The notes beneath the pieces were generated by a model that saw only the letters and a list, made by a program, of their open reading frames with translations, was not told where the DNA came from and ran no database searches. The position numbers were made by a program, and so were the translations under genes. From Demequina aestuarii (lineage in GTDB: Bacteria; Actinomycetota; Actinomycetes; Actinomycetales; Demequinaceae), in the NCBI RefSeq assembly GCF_000975095.1, contig NZ_BBRD01000001.1, positions 2,407,444 through 2,471,443 of the forward strand: a DNA stretch of 64,000 nt, given 5' to 3'. The number at the start of each line of letters is the position of its first letter. Position 1 is the stretch's first letter. Of this stretch, positions 8,911 to 18,100 are shown piece by piece.

Positions 8911-9738
8911 GTGAATAGTGAAGCAGTGGGACAGGCGATGCGAGACGTCGCGGATGACCTCATTCGACCGAGGTTCCGAACCCTGACGGACGGAGATGTC
9001 GATACCAAGTCGGGACCGGATGATCTGGTGACCATCGCCGACGTGGAGGCCGAGCGCGCCCTCACGCCGCTGTTGGCGGCCATCACGGACCAGCCGGTGG
9101 TGGGAGAAGAGGCCTCCGAGGCCGACCCGTCGCTTCCCGACGTGCTCGGAACCGCGCCTGCAGCATGGACCGTGGACCCCGTGGACGGGACGTGGAACTT
9201 CGCGCACGGCTCGATCGACTACGCGGTGATGGTGGGACACGTGGACTCGGGCAACGCCCACACCGGGTGGATCCTCCACCCTGAGACCGGCAACCTCCTG
9301 TACGGGGGCGTCGACGCTCCGGTGACCGTCACGGACGATTCCGGCATGGTGCGGACGGTCGAGTCGGTCGCGAGCGCGCCGGTGCGCCCCGTCTCGGAGC
9401 TGCGCGGCATGGCGGTGCTGAAGTTCGCGCCGGAGAGTACCGCGAGCGGCCTCGTGGGGCTCGCTGAGGACGTCGCCGAGGTCACGCCGCCGCGCATGTG
9501 CGCCGGGTGGGACTACTGGGACATCATCGACGGCGAGCTCGACTTCCTGCTGTACTTCCGGGCCAAGCCGTGGGATCACGCTCCCGGCGCAGCGATCTGC
9601 CGGGCCGCGGGCTATGCGGTGCGCCACCTCGACGGCGCCGAGTACCGGCCCGGCGACCCCGGACGCCCGTTCCTGGTGGCACGCGCGGGCGAGTGGGAGG
9701 CGCTGGCCGCCGCCGTGCGCGCCCGCGCGACGCTCTAG
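8911..9738 (+). CDS. Inositol monophosphatase-family phosphatase (possible histidinol-phosphatase)
   Basis: The protein has 275 residues and the Mg2+-dependent sugar-phosphatase fold. Metal-binding motifs are in order: VVGEEAS (Glu), WTVDPVDGTWNFAHG (the DPxDGTxxF signature), and a C-terminal KPWDHAPGA (Asp). The family hydrolyses inositol-1-phosphate, and in actinobacteria several members are histidinol-phosphate phosphatases; sequence alone does not settle the substrate. I chose the GTG at 8911 because CACCAT at 8899-8904 ends 6 nt before it, a spacing seen for many genes here and consistent with leaderless transcription. The next in-frame ATG is at 8938. Confidence 0.88.
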   Translation: MNSEAVGQAMRDVADDLIRPRFRTLTDGDVDTKSGPDDLVTIADVEAERALTPLLAAITDQPVVGEEASEADPSLPDVLGTAPAAWTVDPVDGTWNFAHGSIDYAVMVGHVDSGNAHTGWILHPETGNLLYGGVDAPVTVTDDSGMVRTVESVASAPVRPVSELRGMAVLKFAPESTASGLVGLAEDVAEVTPPRMCAGWDYWDIIDGELDFLLYFRAKPWDHAPGAAICRAAGYAVRHLDGAEYRPGDPGRPFLVARAGEWEALAAAVRARATL

Positions 9739-9764
9739 CCCTCCCCGCCCCCGCTCTTCCTCGC

Positions 9765-10034
9765 TCTCGCCTTGGCGCGCTAGCGGGCGGTGAGTGTCGC
9801 AATTGGGCGGTCTGCGGATCCTGGCGGACATCCATTGTCGATCGTGAGGTGTGCCGCGCCGCCAGCGTCCTCCCGGCCGATGCATCATCGGGCTGCGTCT
9901 CGCGTGAGGCACCTCGTGCGGTGCGAGGCGGGTGCGCGTGGGCGTGCGCGTGCTCAACGACACTGGGCGTTCTCCAGGATTCGTGAATACACCCGATGCG
10001 ACACTCAGCGTCCCCTGGCGCGCTAAGGCGGAGA
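9765..10034. repeat. Long imperfect inverted repeat in the intergenic region
   Basis: This fills most of the 359-nt gap between the phosphatase (ends 9738) and the membrane protein (ends 10098), which has no gene. The outer arms match over about 30 nt with few differences: CCTTGGCGCGCTAGCG at the left answers CGCGCTAAGG at the right, and GAGTGTCGCA (9790-9799) answers TGCGACACTC (9990-9999). Weaker pairing continues inward through ATCCTGG and TGTCG, giving arms near 80 nt. The loop contains a small hairpin, CCGATG-CAT-CATCGG. It could be a decayed miniature mobile element or a structured RNA; no coding potential is seen. Confidence 0.6.
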
Positions 10035-10061
10035 TGGGGTGCGAGGGTGCGGGGACACGAA

Positions 10062-10087
10062 AAGAGGGCCCCAGGAGGGGCCCTCTT
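10062..10087 (-). terminator. Rho-independent terminator of the gene at 10098-10760
   Basis: A perfect 11-bp stem (AAGAGGGCCCC / GGGGCCCTCTT) with a 4-nt loop is followed on the minus strand by TTTTCG. It begins 11 nt past the stop codon of the membrane-protein gene. Confidence 0.85.
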
Positions 10088-10097
10088 CGCGTATCGC

Positions 10098-10760
10098 TTA
10101 CGCCTCGGTCGTGCCGACCTTGTCTGCACGGGTCGCCCACACCAGGCCGAGTCCGGTCAGGATCAGGGTGAGGCCCAGGCCAGCTGCGATCGCGGCGGTG
10201 CCCAGACCGAGCACCAGCACGTTGGCGGTGACCGAGCCGACGCCCAGCTCGCCGATCAGTGCGTGTGCGGTGGGGTTCCATGCCTCGGCGCGTGCCGCGC
10301 CCTCGAGCGGGTGCATGCGGTCGAAGTCGGCCCAGTAGCGACCGTCGGTGGGAACCTCGTAGGTGCCGGCCTCGAAGGTCTCGCCGTTGTACTCGACGGG
10401 CTCGTCCAGCGTCACCTCGGTGGTGCCGTTGAGCGTGTGGTAGGCCACGAGACCCATCTGGTACATGTACTCGGAGCCGGTGTTCACCAGCGGGTTGTCG
10501 GGGTCCATCTCGTAGCCCTTGAGCGCGTAGCCCCAGTCGTCCTCGACGAGCGACTTGATGGCCTCTGCGCCCTCGACCTCGCCGCGGTCGACGAGCACGC
10601 CGTCCTCGTTGTAGGTCAGGGTGACGTTCTGTGCCGCGGAGAAGGCCTGCAGGGAGTCGTTGCCCGCCTTCACCTGGAGCGCGGCGAATGCGCCGACGCC
10701 GATGAAGCCGATGCCGATGATGGCGAGAATGATGCCGAGGAGCTTGAGTCGAGCGGTCAT
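10098..10760 (-). CDS. Membrane protein of unknown function with N- and C-terminal spans
   Basis: The protein has 220 residues. There is one membrane segment near the N-terminus (about 6-30, LLGIILAIIGIGFIGVGAFA) and a long hydrophobic stretch near the C-terminus (about 180-212). Between them lies an acidic extracytoplasmic domain of about 140 residues, rich in Tyr, Glu and Asp. I recognise no catalytic motif. Similar actinobacterial proteins are sometimes labelled aromatic ring-opening dioxygenase LigA, and nothing here supports that. The start at 10760 has a good ribosome site (AAAGGA, 9 nt upstream). A perfect terminator directly follows the gene, so it is probably a single-gene unit. Confidence 0.8.
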   Translation of the reverse strand: MTARLKLLGIILAIIGIGFIGVGAFAALQVKAGNDSLQAFSAAQNVTLTYNEDGVLVDRGEVEGAEAIKSLVEDDWGYALKGYEMDPDNPLVNTGSEYMYQMGLVAYHTLNGTTEVTLDEPVEYNGETFEAGTYEVPTDGRYWADFDRMHPLEGAARAEAWNPTAHALIGELGVGSVTANVLVLGLGTAAIAAGLGLTLILTGLGLVWATRADKVGTTEA

Positions 10761-10950
10761 GATGTGGGGTCCTTTCCCATCCGGGGTTGGTGTTGCTAGT
10801 GCCCCAAGACTGACGGCCCCAAAGAGCCCGCGTACGGGACCATGGACCCACCGCGACCCATTTGTCACGAATCCACGAGGAAAAACCCTCCGCGGTCTTT
10901 CCAGGGAGTTCGCCGAGAGTTGAGAGAGGGCGCGCTCGAACCGGTCGAAA

Positions 10951-12519
10951 TCAGCGCAGGAGCAGTCCGTCGCGGACGAGGTCCCGCACAGCGGGCACGA
11001 TTCCGCCGATGACGTCTCCCGGCGCCACGTCGAGCAGCGCCGCGAGGGCGTGCGCGATCTGGCCCACCGTGAGCTCGCCGTCGCTCGCACCCACGAGCCC
11101 CGCGAGTGCCGTGTCGGCCTTGATCACGCGGCCGAAGCCGCCGCCCTGACGAAGCAGGATGTGCTCGGGGTGAGCCTCGAGCGGCCGTCCGTGCGTCTCC
11201 TTGGTGACGTCGGGCGCGACCGTGAACGCGGTGTCCAGGACGTCGCCGTCTGAGGCCGACGCCAGCCAATCGTGCGCCTCCAGCGCGGCGGCGAGCGTGG
11301 GACCCAGCGGCGTGGCCATGGCGCCCTCGTGCTCCTCGAATCGGCGCAGCGTCGGGGTACCGGTCAGCGGCCTGCGCAGGACCACCAGACCGAAGCCGAT
11401 GGCCTCCACGGCGTCCTCGTCGAACGCCCGCAGATATGCCTCGTACGCACTCGACCACAGGGCAGGATCACGGTCCGCAGTGACGCCGGCGTCCCGCAGC
11501 CACGTCTCCGCGTACTCTGCAGCATCCAGCGCATCGCGTTGGACGATCCAGGCGTCGAGCGGCACCGACGCCGTGTCGAGCCAGTGCTCGATGCGGGCAC
11601 GCCAGTCGCCGCCGTCATCGCCACGGCGAATCTCCCAATTGCCGAGCAGTTGCGCCACGCCTCCCAGCGCCAGGACCGCACCGACGTCGGAGATCAGTCC
11701 GGCAGTGACGCCGTCGCCCGCAACTCCCCCGTGGCGGTACTCGTAGGTGGGCGCGCCCGGAGGTGTGATGACGAAGGGCGGGTTCGACACGACCAGGTCG
11801 AACGACTCGCCTGCCACCGGCTCGAGCATGGATCCTTCGCGCAGGTCCCAGGCGCGATGTGCCGTGGCACCGCCGCCGAGCGCAGGTGCGTTGACCGTCT
11901 CGTTGAACCGCGCATACGACAGCGCCCGTGCCGAGATGTCCGTCGCGACCACCGCATCGGCGTGCAGAGAGGCGTGCATGGCCTGGATGCCGCACCCCGT
12001 GCCGATGTCGAGCACTCGGTTGCGCGGAGTACGCACCGTCACCGACGCGAGGGTCGTGGCGGCGCCGCCGATCCCCAAGACGTGATCCTGCCCGACGCCC
12101 TGAGCCGTCACCGCTTCGCCCTGATCGGATGCGATCCACCAGTCGACCTGGCCATGCTCGGTGGTGGCCGCATACGGGCGCAGGTCGATGAGAGACCGCA
12201 CACCGTCGTCAGCCCCCTCGCCCGCGGACCGCACGAGGCCGATGCGCTCCGCACCAGGCACCCCCAGGTGGGCCAGTGCGGCGTCGGCCTGCGCGCGCGT
12301 GACGTCATCGCCGAGCATGAACAGCCTCGTCAGGATGGCAGTCGGCGCGTCACCGGCGGCGCGCGCCTCCAGGAGTGCGGGCACCACCTGCTCACGTCCG
12401 AGCGCGCGGAAGGCACGATCGCCCACCAGGGTGCTCACGTCATCGACGGTCCAGCCGTCGAGGTCCGCGCGCAAGGCGGCGGCGGCGGGGGCGTCGACCG
12501 CGGGGGGACGGGTGCTCAC
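10951..12519 (-). CDS. SAM-dependent N6-adenine/N5-glutamine-type methyltransferase (RsmC/RlmG-like)
   Basis: The 522-residue protein has an N-terminal domain of about 120 residues, then a class I methyltransferase. The SAM-binding motif is VLDIGTGCG (169-177), an acidic residue follows in VATDIS, and the catalytic motif is NPPF (246-249), typical of enzymes that methylate an exocyclic or amide nitrogen in RNA, DNA or protein. The roughly 200-residue C-terminal extension is a feature of an actinobacterial subgroup (DUF7059-like by my recollection). The start is GTG at 12519, with TAGCCT ending 7 nt upstream as a leaderless-type promoter. The target is unknown; rRNA is the best guess. Confidence 0.82.
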   Translation of the reverse strand: MSTRPPAVDAPAAAALRADLDGWTVDDVSTLVGDRAFRALGREQVVPALLEARAAGDAPTAILTRLFMLGDDVTRAQADAALAHLGVPGAERIGLVRSAGEGADDGVRSLIDLRPYAATTEHGQVDWWIASDQGEAVTAQGVGQDHVLGIGGAATTLASVTVRTPRNRVLDIGTGCGIQAMHASLHADAVVATDISARALSYARFNETVNAPALGGGATAHRAWDLREGSMLEPVAGESFDLVVSNPPFVITPPGAPTYEYRHGGVAGDGVTAGLISDVGAVLALGGVAQLLGNWEIRRGDDGGDWRARIEHWLDTASVPLDAWIVQRDALDAAEYAETWLRDAGVTADRDPALWSSAYEAYLRAFDEDAVEAIGFGLVVLRRPLTGTPTLRRFEEHEGAMATPLGPTLAAALEAHDWLASASDGDVLDTAFTVAPDVTKETHGRPLEAHPEHILLRQGGGFGRVIKADTALAGLVGASDGELTVGQIAHALAALLDVAPGDVIGGIVPAVRDLVRDGLLLR

Positions 12520-12540
12520 AGGCTCGAGGCTAGCGCGCCG

Positions 12541-13962
12541 CTACGGCTGGCCCGGCGCCGACGGCCCCAGCGCGTCACCGGTGAGGAGCGCGCGATAGAA
12601 CGCGACCCCCGCCCCGAGCGCGTCGATCTCGACGTTCTCGTTCGGACCATGGATCGACTCGCGCTGGGCCTTGTCCATCCGGAGCGGCGAGAATCGATAC
12701 ACCGCCGGCGAGATACGAGCCACGTGCCGCGCATCGGAGGCGGCAAGCATGATGTACGGCACCGTCACGGCGTCCGGGTACGAGGCGGCGACGGCCGCAC
12801 CGAGCGCGCGCCACCGGGCATCGTCTCCCGTGGGCGACACGGGCGAGGGTTCGGTGGCCTCCACCACCTCGACCGTCACCCGGGCGTCGTCGATGGCGTC
12901 GACCAGGTGCGCCGTGGCCTCGGCGCAGCTGGATCCGACCGCGACGCGCACATTGATGACGGCCGATGCGCGGGTCGCCAGCACGTTCTGTGCGGGGCTG
13001 CCTTCGAGCTGGGTGATGGCTGCGGTGGTGCGCACCATGGCCGCGAGCTCGGGCCCGAACCGGGGCATGACCCGCCCCAGCACCGCGCGCCGGCGACCGG
13101 CGCGCATGAGCAGCCCGCGCATCGGCCGCGCGACGTGGGGGGCGACGCCCTCGAGCATCTCGATCGTGACATCGTGCACTGCCGCCGGGAAGGGGTGCTC
13201 CTCGATCTCGACCAGGGCACGGGCCAGGATTCCCGGCGCGGACTGGCGCGGCGGCGTCGACGCATGGCCGCCCAGGCTGGCGACGCTGAGCCGCAGCGTC
13301 ATGATGCCCTTCTCCGAGGCGCCGATCACGGCCATCGGCCCCCGCAGCGTGGGAAAGGCCTCGGTCGCGACCGCGCCGCCCTCGTCGAGGACCATCCACG
13401 GCTCGATGCCGCGCTCCTCGAGCACGCGCACCGCCTCGACCGCAGCTGCTCCGTGAAGCTCCTCGTCACCGCCGAAGAACAGGTACAGATCCCGCACCGG
13501 GGACCAGCCCTGACGCAGCAGCGAATCGAGAGCCTCCAGCAGCACCACCATCGCGCCCTTGTCGTCGAGCGTGCCGCGACCGTGCACGCGGCCACCCGCG
13601 ATCACGCCGTCGAACGGCGGGTGCTCCCACCCCTCCGCGGACCAGTCGGCCGGCACCGGCACCACGTCCTGATGCGCCATGAGCAGGACGGGACGTTCCG
13701 TGAACTGGCCGGGCACGCGCAGCAGCAGTCCCGCCCGGCCCGCGGTCTCGACCTCGGCCGCGGCGAAGACGCGCGGGTAGATCGCCTCGAGCTCCTTGCG
13801 GTGCGCGGTGAACACGGCGGCGTCGGCATCGGAGAGCGGGCCGGGCGGCGGCGTGACCGTGGGGATGCGCACCAGCCGCGCGAGGTGCTCCGCGGCGCGC
13901 AGCGCCTCGGCCGAGTGGTCGGCGGTCGGGACGGCCGATGCGCGTCTGCGGAACCTCATCAT
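12541..13962 (-). CDS. M20 family metallopeptidase (ArgE/DapE/carboxypeptidase group)
   Basis: The product has 473 residues from the ATG at 13962; a second ATG directly follows. Dizinc site motifs are in order: MAHQDVVP (His97, Asp99), GRGTLDDKG (Asp133 or Asp134) and GGDEELHG (catalytic Glu167 and ligand Glu168). A dimerisation-type domain follows at about 210-330. The family removes C-terminal or N-acyl groups from peptides and amino acids. Length and the DEELHG sequence suggest a carboxypeptidase-S-like member rather than DapE. The upstream MFS gene stops only 11 nt before this start, so the two are probably co-transcribed and may take up and process a peptide or N-acyl compound. Confidence 0.88.
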   Translation of the reverse strand: MMRFRRRASAVPTADHSAEALRAAEHLARLVRIPTVTPPPGPLSDADAAVFTAHRKELEAIYPRVFAAAEVETAGRAGLLLRVPGQFTERPVLLMAHQDVVPVPADWSAEGWEHPPFDGVIAGGRVHGRGTLDDKGAMVVLLEALDSLLRQGWSPVRDLYLFFGGDEELHGAAAVEAVRVLEERGIEPWMVLDEGGAVATEAFPTLRGPMAVIGASEKGIMTLRLSVASLGGHASTPPRQSAPGILARALVEIEEHPFPAAVHDVTIEMLEGVAPHVARPMRGLLMRAGRRRAVLGRVMPRFGPELAAMVRTTAAITQLEGSPAQNVLATRASAVINVRVAVGSSCAEATAHLVDAIDDARVTVEVVEATEPSPVSPTGDDARWRALGAAVAASYPDAVTVPYIMLAASDARHVARISPAVYRFSPLRMDKAQRESIHGPNENVEIDALGAGVAFYRALLTGDALGPSAPGQP

Positions 13963-13972
13963 CGTGACACTC

Positions 13973-15505
13973 TCATCGCTGGTCCTCGTCGGTGGTGGGG
14001 TGCGTCGCGGGGTGGCCCTCGCTCGTGGGCGCTGCCATGGGGACGCCGGCGGCGGGGACGCCCGCCTCGGCGACCAGCGCATCGGCGCTCGAACTGAAGG
14101 CGACCTTGGGCATCGCGAACAGGAACGCCATCGCCACCAGCGCCGTGCCGCCACAGATCGCCCACACGGTGATGTAGCCGGACATCGCGCCGGCGGTGGA
14201 GGCGGCGCCGGTCGCGGTGACGGCCACTCCCGTGGACAGCGCGATCGCGAAGGCGGCCGAGGCGAACGCGCCGCCGATGGTCTTGGTGGTGTTCGTCAGA
14301 CCTGCGGCGACGCCCGTGTGCTGCGGGGGCGCTGCTGCGGCGGCGGCGGCCGGGAGCGCGGCGACGAGCGCACCGGAGCCGACGCCCGCGACCACCATGC
14401 ACCCCAGGACCATCGCGAAGGTGTCATGGAACGGGATCAGGGCCAGATAGCCGGCACCCACCAGGCCGGAGGCGCCGATCAGCACCAGGCGTGGCGAAGT
14501 CATCGTCGAGATCTTGGCGAAGACGGCGGCCCCCAACAGCAGCGAGAGCACGTATGCGCCGATGAGGTACGAGGCTGTCGCGGAGTTCAGCCCGAGCCCG
14601 TAGCCCACCTCAGTGGGGTCCGTGCGGGCGAACGTCGACAGCGGGCCCTGCGCGCCCAGCACGCTCACGCCGAACAGTCCCGCTGTCACGACCACGGGCC
14701 ACAGAGCCGGGCTGCGCAGCATCGCAATGTCGACAAGCGGGTGCTCGGTGCGCGCCTCGACCCTGACGAAGACCCAGAGCAGCGCAATGCCGATCAGCAC
14801 CATTCCCGCCACCCACAGGGTGATCCCGTCCACCCGCACCAGCGACAGCCCGCCCATGATGGCGAGCAGGGCGATGGTCAGGATCGAGGTGCCCCGGGTG
14901 TCGATGGTCCCCTCGCCCCGCTGGCCGGTGTCAGGGACCTTGGCGATGACCACGATGAGCGCGATCGACACCAGCACGGCGGGCACGCACAGCGCGGCCC
15001 ACAGCGGCAGGATCCCGCCCAGCTGGCCGCCCGCGAGAGCCCCGAAGATGGCGCCCGCCTGCAGCGCCACCACGATGATGCCGGCGCCCTTGCGAGTGAG
15101 CGCCGCGCCGTCGGGCCGCGAGCGAGCGCGAGAGAAGATGATCGCGACGTTCAGCGGCAGCCACACCACGTAGAAGCCCTGCAGCGCCCAGGCCGCCACG
15201 AACAGCGGGAAGGTAGGGGCGAACGCGATCGCGAAGCTCGCGATCATCGTCAGGACCAGAGAGGCGATCAGCACCTTGCGGTGGCCCACCATGTCGCCCA
15301 GCCGCGCAAGCACGGGCACCGCGATCGAACTGAGCAGCAGCTGCGCCGCCTCGAACCAGTTGATGTCCGCATCGTTGATCTCGAGATGCCTGGCGATATC
15401 GGTGAACAGCGGCGTGTAGTAGCCCTGGAGCACTCCGGAGACGCCCTCGACCACCACGAGCGCGCCCACCACCCCTCCGGCCAGCGCGGTGCGGGATCTC
15501 GTCAT
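13973..15505 (-). CDS. MFS transporter, DHA2-like (14-span type)
   Basis: The protein has 510 residues with about 14 predicted membrane segments. The MFS signature between segments 2 and 3 reads LGDMVGHRKVL, and an Arg lies in FSRARSRPDGAALTRKG. A hydrophilic Pro/Thr-rich tail (about 35 residues) ends in DEDQR. DHA2-type proteins are proton-coupled drug or small-molecule exporters; the cargo here is unknown. The start ATG at 15505 is preceded by CACGAT at 15512-15517 with a 6-nt gap, suggesting this gene leads a leaderless transcript that continues into the M20 peptidase. Confidence 0.88.
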   Translation of the reverse strand: MTRSRTALAGGVVGALVVVEGVSGVLQGYYTPLFTDIARHLEINDADINWFEAAQLLLSSIAVPVLARLGDMVGHRKVLIASLVLTMIASFAIAFAPTFPLFVAAWALQGFYVVWLPLNVAIIFSRARSRPDGAALTRKGAGIIVVALQAGAIFGALAGGQLGGILPLWAALCVPAVLVSIALIVVIAKVPDTGQRGEGTIDTRGTSILTIALLAIMGGLSLVRVDGITLWVAGMVLIGIALLWVFVRVEARTEHPLVDIAMLRSPALWPVVVTAGLFGVSVLGAQGPLSTFARTDPTEVGYGLGLNSATASYLIGAYVLSLLLGAAVFAKISTMTSPRLVLIGASGLVGAGYLALIPFHDTFAMVLGCMVVAGVGSGALVAALPAAAAAAAPPQHTGVAAGLTNTTKTIGGAFASAAFAIALSTGVAVTATGAASTAGAMSGYITVWAICGGTALVAMAFLFAMPKVAFSSSADALVAEAGVPAAGVPMAAPTSEGHPATHPTTDEDQR

Positions 15506-15562
15506 GAACGCATCGTGCCACGGCCGCTCGGCGCACGGGTGGAGGCGGTGCTCGCCGCCGCT

Positions 15563-16498
15563 TCAGCGGGGCGACTCGGGGCCGACGAACGTCAGCTCGA
15601 TCGAGTCCAGGCCTTTCGAAGCAGAAGCGAGCGCCCGCGTGATCGCACCCACGTGCCGTGTGTCCGCGACGTCGGCGCGAGCGGCCATGTAGGTCACGCG
15701 GAAGCTCTCCGCGACGACCGACCGCCACACACCGCTGTGCACGTCCACGATCCCTAGACTGGGCACCAGAGCGATGCCGAGCCCGGCACGCACCATCCCG
15801 TGCAACTGCGCATGATCCGCGGCGCGGTACACCACCTCGGGCGGGCGCAGGCCGTGGTCCTCGAACATCTGGTCCACTCGCGGTGGCGAACCTCGGTGGA
15901 CCGTATGCGAGATGCGTGGCTCGTGAGTGAGAGCTGCCAGGTCGAGTGGTGAAACGTGCAGGTCTGAGCGGTCTGCGGCCGTGAGCAGGATGAGCGCCTC
16001 GTCGAGCAAGGGGGTCAACTCCAGGTCGGATGCCTCCGGTTCGGGAAACCCCCACACGAGCCCCACGTCGGCTCGACCCTGCTCCAGCAGCATGGTCACC
16101 TCGTCGTCCGTATCGCGTTCAGCGGCATCGACGCGAACGCGTGGATATGAGCGACGCATGATCGCCATCGCGGAAGGCACGATCGTTGTCGCGGCCGCCC
16201 GCGTGTAGGCGATGCGCACCACGCCTTCGGACCCGGCACGCACCTCCTCCACGGCAGCGAGAAATGCCGCCTCCTCCTCGAGCAGCAGCCGGGCGTGATC
16301 TGCCACGATGCGCGCCGCCAGCAGGACCTGTGATGCCCGCGCGCCACGGCGCAGCAGCGTCACTCCCAGGTGACGCTCCAGGGCCGTGACGTGCCGGGAG
16401 ACCGCCGACGCGCTGTAGCCGAGCTCGCGCGCGGCCTCTGCGATCGAACCGGTCTCGACGACGGCCACGAGCGAGCGCACGGCCGTGAGGTCGATCAT
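15563..16498 (-). CDS. LysR-type transcriptional regulator
   Basis: The 311-residue protein has an N-terminal winged helix-turn-helix (about 3-60: VETGSIAEAARELGYSASAV, SRHVTALERHLGVTLLRRG) and a type 2 periplasmic-binding-like effector domain (about 90-295). The start ATG overlaps the stop of the MHS transporter gene (ATGA), so regulator and transporter come from one message. This differs from the usual divergent LysR arrangement. It probably senses the transporter's substrate or a product of it. A 14-bp palindrome just upstream of the transporter start is the obvious place to look for its site. Confidence 0.92.
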   Translation of the reverse strand: MIDLTAVRSLVAVVETGSIAEAARELGYSASAVSRHVTALERHLGVTLLRRGARASQVLLAARIVADHARLLLEEEAAFLAAVEEVRAGSEGVVRIAYTRAAATTIVPSAMAIMRRSYPRVRVDAAERDTDDEVTMLLEQGRADVGLVWGFPEPEASDLELTPLLDEALILLTAADRSDLHVSPLDLAALTHEPRISHTVHRGSPPRVDQMFEDHGLRPPEVVYRAADHAQLHGMVRAGLGIALVPSLGIVDVHSGVWRSVVAESFRVTYMAARADVADTRHVGAITRALASASKGLDSIELTFVGPESPR

Positions 16499-17799
16499 TC
16501 GTCGGCCTCGCTCACGGGGCTGTCGGTCATCGAGAGCGAACTCACCACGATGGCGATGATGGCCGTGGCGGTGAGCACGACCGGGAATCCCCAGGTGATG
16601 CCGGTCTCTTGGCGCAGCAGAAGCACCCCAGCAGGCGTGAGCCCACCCACCACGGTCGCGCAGTTGTATCCCAGCGCGCCAAGGCCGGCCCGCGACTGCA
16701 CTGGGAAGAACTCGGCGACGTTGAGGTAGGCGGGCGTCACGATCGCCCCGGCGGCAACGCCCAGCATCACAGCGCCTGCGAGCGACAGGAGGAGGTTGCC
16801 GCTGCTGCCCAACGCGAACGCAGGAAACGCCACCACCGCGAGGAGGCCGGCTCCCGCGCGAAGCACCCGGCGCCGCCCCAGCCTGTCGATCGCCGCACCG
16901 CTGACCAGGCACGTCGCCACCACGGTGGCGATGCCAAGTGTGCTGACGAGGTGCGCGGGCGCATCGGACAGGCGCGCGAGGTGCAGGTGGGTGAGATAGC
17001 CGCCGAGCAGCGCGCCGGCCGTCACGTTGTAGACCATGCCCACGGACACCATCGTCACCAGGCCAGGGACGTTCTGGCGGATGGCGGTCGCGATGCCCTG
17101 GTGACCACCGCCCATGGCACGGAACTCGGGCGTCTCGGGGGCCCGCGCTCGCATCCACAGGACTACGACGAGCAGCGGCAAGGCGAGGAGCAAGGGGATG
17201 CGCCACCCCCAGTCATACATCGCGTCGGGACCAAGGAGCCACGCAAGCGCGGCCACCATTCCTCCGCCGAGCACCGAGGCGCCGTACGTGCTGACAGCCA
17301 GCCACCGCACGGTCCGCCCCGCCCGGCCGGGCGCAGCAGTCTCACGGAGGTACACGATGGCGAGCGCCATCTCGCCGCCCGCTGCGGCTCCTTGGATCAG
17401 GCGGAGCATGACCACGATGGCTGGCGCTATCAGGCCAATCGTCGCGTACGCGGGCACAAGTCCCGTCAGGCCCGTGGCGATTCCCATCAAGGTGACAGAC
17501 ACGAGCAGAGCCGGGCGGCGACCCCAGACGTCTCCGAGATGCGCGAGAAGCGTGCCACCGATGGGCCTCACCAGATAGGCGACGCCGAAGGATGCCCATG
17601 CCGCGAGGAGTGCTGTCAGCTCGCTGGCTTCGGGGAAGAAGGCTCGGCCCGCGTACACCGCGAGCAGCGAGTAGATCCCGAACTCGTACCACTCAAGCGC
17701 GTTTCCGATGACGACGGCACGCACCGCCCGCCGGTGGCTGGCGGTGCCGACGGCGGCAGACGGTGAACGCTCGAGTGGAACGATCGCATCGGGGAGCAT
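16495..17799 (-). CDS. MFS transporter, metabolite:H+ symporter (MHS/ProP-like) family
   Basis: The protein has 434 residues and about 12 membrane segments. Family marks are GNALEWYEFGIYS in segment 1, HLGDVWGRRPALL between segments 2 and 3, and a Gln/Gly-rich RLIQGAAAGGEMALAIVYL in segment 4. MHS members import organic acids, betaines or aromatic acids with protons. The LysR gene overlaps its 3' end by 4 bases. The ATG at 17799 has TACGTT at 17806-17811 as a possible -10 with a 6-nt gap, and this hexamer sits inside a perfect palindrome. Confidence 0.88.
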   Translation of the reverse strand: MLPDAIVPLERSPSAAVGTASHRRAVRAVVIGNALEWYEFGIYSLLAVYAGRAFFPEASELTALLAAWASFGVAYLVRPIGGTLLAHLGDVWGRRPALLVSVTLMGIATGLTGLVPAYATIGLIAPAIVVMLRLIQGAAAGGEMALAIVYLRETAAPGRAGRTVRWLAVSTYGASVLGGGMVAALAWLLGPDAMYDWGWRIPLLLALPLLVVVLWMRARAPETPEFRAMGGGHQGIATAIRQNVPGLVTMVSVGMVYNVTAGALLGGYLTHLHLARLSDAPAHLVSTLGIATVVATCLVSGAAIDRLGRRRVLRAGAGLLAVVAFPAFALGSSGNLLLSLAGAVMLGVAAGAIVTPAYLNVAEFFPVQSRAGLGALGYNCATVVGGLTPAGVLLLRQETGITWGFPVVLTATAIIAIVVSSLSMTDSPVSEADE

Positions 17800-17803
17800 G
17801 GGG

Positions 17804-17817
17804 CAAACGTACGTTTG
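17804..17817. promoter_or_regulatory. 14-bp perfect palindrome over the MHS transporter promoter
   Basis: CAAACGTACGTTTG is self-complementary and covers the proposed -10 (TACGTT on the minus strand) of the MHS/LysR operon. It begins 5 nt upstream of the start codon. It fits an operator at which a bound regulator would block transcription directly. Confidence 0.5.
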
Positions 17818-18100
17818 GGCGGTTTCGGCCGTGTTTCGCGGCTCGTGCCTCCCGGCCGTCGAGCCTGCTGATCACGCACGCTCAGTGCGCGCGCGGGGGA
17901 AGCGGGACCCGGAAACGGCCGCAGCACCAAGACGCCGCAATCGCAAATTACCAGGCACATTACTCAAGTGTTGCCGCATCGACGCTCGCGAGCAGCACTC
18001 CTGGCTCCGCCCCTAGCCTGGCTCCACGCCCCACGGCGTACCGCGCGGATTGATCGATGTCTCTTCCCCCAGAGAGACCTGAAGAAACGGACCTCCTTCC
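17818..18100. other. Intergenic region between MHS transporter and asparaginase
   Basis: This 283-nt stretch lies between divergent genes. No reading frame with coding features and no strong hairpin is seen. It contains short similar stretches (GGCCGTGTTTCG near 17830 and CGGAAACGGCC near 17914) and AT-richer sequence around 17940-17970 (AATCGCAAATTACC), where a promoter for the asparaginase gene could lie. Confidence 0.4.

Noticed and set aside
11272..14097. Long plus-strand frame of about 940 codons.
   Set aside because: It runs antisense across the methyltransferase and M20 peptidase genes, is rich in Arg, His and Gly, and has no domain; a high-GC shadow frame.
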